Below, piece by piece: positions 60,963 through 64,000 of a stretch of 64,000 nucleotides of DNA. The stretch is from contig CAMDGD010000005.1 of assembly GCA_945897785.1 (NCBI GenBank), forward strand, positions 1 through 64,000, given 5' to 3'. This stretch comes from Paludibacter jiangxiensis. GTDB lineage: Bacteria; Bacteroidota; Bacteroidia; Bacteroidales; Paludibacteraceae. The notes under the pieces were generated by a model. That model was not told the DNA's origin. It did not search any database and was given only the letters and a program-made list of their open reading frames with translations. How positions within the stretch are numbered: position 1 is the stretch's first letter; every line of letters begins with the position of its first letter. Made by a program: the position numbers and the translations under genes.

Positions 60963-61658
60963 ATGTTTGATAGACGATTGACAATTCCACATTGGGCAGA
61001 AGAAGACCGCCCTAGAGAAAAACTTCTTTTAAAAGGAGCTTCCGGTTTGTCTGATGCTGAACTCTTAGCCATTTTGATAGGCTCAGGGAGTAGAGAAGAA
61101 ACTGCCGTTGCTCTTTCTCGCCGAATATTGCGGTACGCTAAAGACAATTTGCAAGAATTAGGTAAGCTCTCGGTTGATGAGTTTGTTCGTACTTTTAAAG
61201 GCGTAGGTCCGGCAAAAGCCGTATGTATTGTTGCCGCGATGGAGTTGGCTCGAAGGCGAAAAGCAACAGATTGTATTGTAAAAAATCAGATTCAAACTAG
61301 TGCCGATGTTTTTGCCATTTTTCAATTACAACTGGCCGATTTACCCCATGAAGAGTTTTGGATTCTTTTGCTAAATAGAGCAAATAGAATTATTGATAAG
61401 ATAAATATTAGCAGAGGCGGAGTTTCCGGAACGGTTGTAGATGTGAAAATCATTCTAAAGAATGCATTAGATAAGTTGGCTTCTTCGGTGGTTCTTTGCC
61501 ATAATCATCCTTCAGGTAACAATCAACCCAGTACTGAAGATAAGAATTTAACGAAAAAAATTAAACTAGCGTTTCAAGCCGTAGATATAAATCTTTTGGA
61601 TCATATTATTGTTACTGACAATAATTTTTATAGTTTTGCTGATGAAGGTTTAATGTAG
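60963..61658 (+). CDS. radC: RadC-family JAB-domain protein
   Basis: WAEEDRPREKLLLKGASGLSDAELLAILIGSG; LCHNHPSGNNQPSTEDKNLTKKIKLAFQAVDINLLDHIIV (HxHPSG...D). Confidence 0.96.
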   Translation: MFDRRLTIPHWAEEDRPREKLLLKGASGLSDAELLAILIGSGSREETAVALSRRILRYAKDNLQELGKLSVDEFVRTFKGVGPAKAVCIVAAMELARRRKATDCIVKNQIQTSADVFAIFQLQLADLPHEEFWILLLNRANRIIDKINISRGGVSGTVVDVKIILKNALDKLASSVVLCHNHPSGNNQPSTEDKNLTKKIKLAFQAVDINLLDHIIVTDNNFYSFADEGLM

Positions 61659-61682
61659 TATTCTTTTAAAATTTGTGTAGTT

Positions 61683-61919
61683 ATGGAAAAACCAATAATT
61701 GCGGGTAAAGCCCCAAAAGTAATGAAAATGGAACCCGGAAAATACTTTTGGTGCGCATGCGGTAAAAGCAGCAAGCAACCCTTCTGCGACGGTTCGCATG
61801 GAACTAGTGGAATTACACCAGTTAAAGTGGAAATATCAGAGCCAAAAGAAGTGTATTGGTGTATGTGTAAGCAATCAAAAAACAAGCCTTTTTGCGATGG
61901 ATCACATCAAAAATTGTAA
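61683..61919 (+). CDS. Tandem CDGSH-type iron-sulfur protein
   Basis: Two motifs: CACGKSSKQPFCDGSH and CMCKQSKNKPFCDGSH. Confidence 0.94.
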   Translation: MEKPIIAGKAPKVMKMEPGKYFWCACGKSSKQPFCDGSHGTSGITPVKVEISEPKEVYWCMCKQSKNKPFCDGSHQKL

Positions 61920-61943
61920 TAGTTTGTTTTTTATATTTAAACT

Positions 61944-61980
61944 AGGCTCGTTTTGGTAATTATCAGAACGAGCTTTTTTG
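61944..61980 (+). terminator. Rho-independent terminator
   Basis: gctcgttttggtaattatcagaacgagctttttt. Confidence 0.75.
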
Positions 61981-62006
61981 TGTGGCATTTAATCAAGCTG
62001 AGTTCG

Positions 62007-62036
62007 TTTATAATGCCAACAAAATGTATAACTTTG
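62007..62036 (+). promoter_or_regulatory. Possible Bacteroidota promoter upstream of proB
   Basis: TAACTTTG (62029-62036) with a TTTA at 62007-62010, 18-nt spacing. Confidence 0.5.
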
Positions 62037-62090
62037 TAATCTTTAAAAGATGTTCTTAATTAATACGCTGTAATACAAGGTATTTAAACT

Positions 62091-63176
62091 ATGCATAATT
62101 ATCAATACCAACGAATTGTTGTAAAAATTGGGAGTAATGTGCTCGCAGAAAAAGATGGTACACTCGATTTAACTCGTATGTCGGCTTTGGTTAGTCAGCT
62201 AGCTACACTTCACAAAGCAGGTGTAGAGGTGATTTTAGTTTCTTCAGGTGCTGTAGCCTCAGGGCGTAGTGAACTTAATATTGATAAAAAGCTTGATGCC
62301 GTATCTGCTCGTCAGGTGTTCTCGGCAGTAGGCCAAGTTAAGTTAATGAATCATTATTATGATTTATTTCAAAAACAAGGTATTTTTTGTGGGCAGGTGC
62401 TTACAACAAAAGAGAATTTTGGTTCTCGTAGGCACTATCTGAACCAAAAAAATTGCATGCAAGAGATGTTGGCCTTAAAAGTTATTCCAATTGTAAATGA
62501 GAATGATACTATTTCTGTAACTGAATTGATGTTTACTGATAATGACGAGTTATCTGGGTTGATTGCCTCTATGATGGATGCACAAGTACTTATTATTCTT
62601 AGTAATATTGATGGCATTTACAATGGCGATCCTACTGACTCAACATCGGTGGTGATTCGTGAAGTGCACGCCAACAAAAGTATTGCGCAATATATTCAGG
62701 CAGAGAAGTCTTCTTTTGGTCGTGGAGGTATGTTGACAAAAACAACAATCGCCCGTAAAGTTGCTGATGAAGGCATCGCCGTAATAATTGCCAATGGGAA
62801 AAAGGACAATATATTACCCGGGTTGTTGCTAAAAGGCAGCACAACCGTTTGTACGAAATTTATTGCGAACCCCAAGGAGGTTTCTAGCGTAAAAAAATGG
62901 ATAGCCCACAGCAACAGTTTTGCAAAGGGAGAAGTGCATATTAATGCTGGGGCGGCAGATGCTTTGATGAAAAGCAAGGCAAGTTCTCTTTTGTTTGTTG
63001 GGGTAACAAGTATAAAAGGCGATTTTGAAAAAGATGACATTATTAAAATTTGCAACGAAGAAGGTGTTGTAATTGGCGTAGGAAAAGTGCGATATGATAG
63101 TGAAAAGGCTCGTCAGTCTGTGGGTAAAAAAGGCCTTCGTCCTTTGGTACATTATGATTATTTGTATTTAGATTGA
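62091..63176 (+). CDS. proB: Glutamate 5-kinase
   Basis: IVVKIGSNVLAEKDG; LVSSGAVASGRSEL; VNENDTISVTELMFTDNDELSGLIASMMDAQVLIILSNIDGIYNGDP; GRGGMLTK; PUA-like C-terminus. Confidence 0.96.
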   Translation: MHNYQYQRIVVKIGSNVLAEKDGTLDLTRMSALVSQLATLHKAGVEVILVSSGAVASGRSELNIDKKLDAVSARQVFSAVGQVKLMNHYYDLFQKQGIFCGQVLTTKENFGSRRHYLNQKNCMQEMLALKVIPIVNENDTISVTELMFTDNDELSGLIASMMDAQVLIILSNIDGIYNGDPTDSTSVVIREVHANKSIAQYIQAEKSSFGRGGMLTKTTIARKVADEGIAVIIANGKKDNILPGLLLKGSTTVCTKFIANPKEVSSVKKWIAHSNSFAKGEVHINAGAADALMKSKASSLLFVGVTSIKGDFEKDDIIKICNEEGVVIGVGKVRYDSEKARQSVGKKGLRPLVHYDYLYLD

Positions 63177-63266
63177 TGCCCTTAGTATTTGCCCTGTGAT
63201 GAGAAAACAAGTGGTTCTGCCACGAAAGATAAAAACATACAATATTAATTATCTCAAAAGACTACG

Positions 63267-64000
63267 ATGATACAAGAATCATGGAAAGAGAGTGCCTTAA
63301 AAGCCTCTCGTGCATTAAATCTTATTGCTGACGATACCATTAATATGGTATTGAATGCTGTAGCTGATGCTGCTTTAGCCAACATAGATTCAATATTGGC
63401 CGAGAATCAAAAAGATTTACTTTCCATGGAGAAAGCAAATCCGATGTATGACCGTTTGTTGCTGACTCCCGATCGTATAAAAGGGATAGCATCAGATATT
63501 CGAAATGTGGCTTCTTTGCCTTCACCTTTAGCAAAAGTTATTGAAGAGCGGATTTTGTATAATGGGTTGCAATTAACGAAAATTAGTGTTCCATTTGGTG
63601 TTATAGGCATTATTTATGAGGCCCGACCAAATGTTAGTTTTGATGTATTTTCCTTGTGTTTTAAATCGGGTAACGCTTGTGTGCTAAAGGGAGGAACCGA
63701 TGCGTATAATTCAAATATGGCAATTGTTAAGCTAATTAAGGCAGTGCTAAAACAATGTAATATTGACGAAAATTGTGTGTGCTTGTTGCCGGCAGGAAGA
63801 GAAGCGGCTGCCGAATTGATGGATGCCGTTGGCTATGTGGATTTGATTATTCCAAGGGGAAGTCAGGGCTTAATTGATTTTGTTCGTAATAACTCTAAAG
63901 TGCCCGTTATTGAAACCGGTGCTGGTGTAGTACATACTTATTTTGATGAATTTGGAGATAAAGAGAAAGGTGCTGAAATAATAACCAATGCCAAAACACG
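63267..64000 (+). CDS. proA: Gamma-glutamyl phosphate reductase (runs off window end)
   Basis: ATG at 63267: [37 protein letters not shown]...; [54 protein letters not shown]. Absent from ORF track because truncated. Confidence 0.95.
   Translation, partial: MIQESWKESALKASRALNLIADDTINMVLNAVADAALANIDSILAENQKDLLSMEKANPMYDRLLLTPDRIKGIASDIRNVASLPSPLAKVIEERILYNGLQLTKISVPFGVIGIIYEARPNVSFDVFSLCFKSGNACVLKGGTDAYNSNMAIVKLIKAVLKQCNIDENCVCLLPAGREAAAELMDAVGYVDLIIPRGSQGLIDFVRNNSKVPVIETGAGVVHTYFDEFGDKEKGAEIITNAKT

Noticed and set aside
1-64000. Search by eye for CRISPR arrays, transposases, integrases, restriction-modification or phage genes
   Set aside because: No regularly spaced repeats beyond the tRNA-Asn duplication, no insertion-sequence-like terminal inverted repeats with a transposase, and no recognisable defence or phage proteins.

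Overview
The window is a contiguous chromosomal segment of a Bacteroidota bacterium. The assignment rests on gliding/T9SS lipoproteins GldH and GldJ, PorW/SprE, PorX, a TTTG-N19-TAnnTTTG promoter grammar, the purH-mreBCD-pbp2-rodA block and DUF4249/TonB receptor genes. Most of it is ordinary core genome: purine, proline and folate enzymes, cell-shape genes, tRNA modification, asnS, korAB, rpsT, radC and recO. I see no CRISPR array, prophage, transposase, integrase or obvious defence island. The best second-look items are: (i) a nearly full-length but decayed serine palmitoyltransferase/AOS-family pseudogene (43153-44285, minus) that the ORF track misses; (ii) a tRNA-Asn with two decayed tandem copies carrying a hairpin-like insert; (iii) a secreted protein gene split by two apparent 1-nt frameshifts in A-runs, and a TM2-domain gene with an in-frame TAA at the signal-peptide junction; (iv) a stand-alone MetH activation domain; (v) PorX (PglZ domain) tail-to-tail with a diadenylate cyclase inside a T9SS/gliding gene neighbourhood; (vi) an LtaS-like phosphoglycerol transferase abutting a diacylglycerol-kinase-like gene; (vii) three tandem FKBPs with different predicted localisation; (viii) a structured intergenic element upstream of a glycosyltransferase gene. 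I do not see a clearly new multi-gene system. All product calls come from reading motifs by eye, with no database search.
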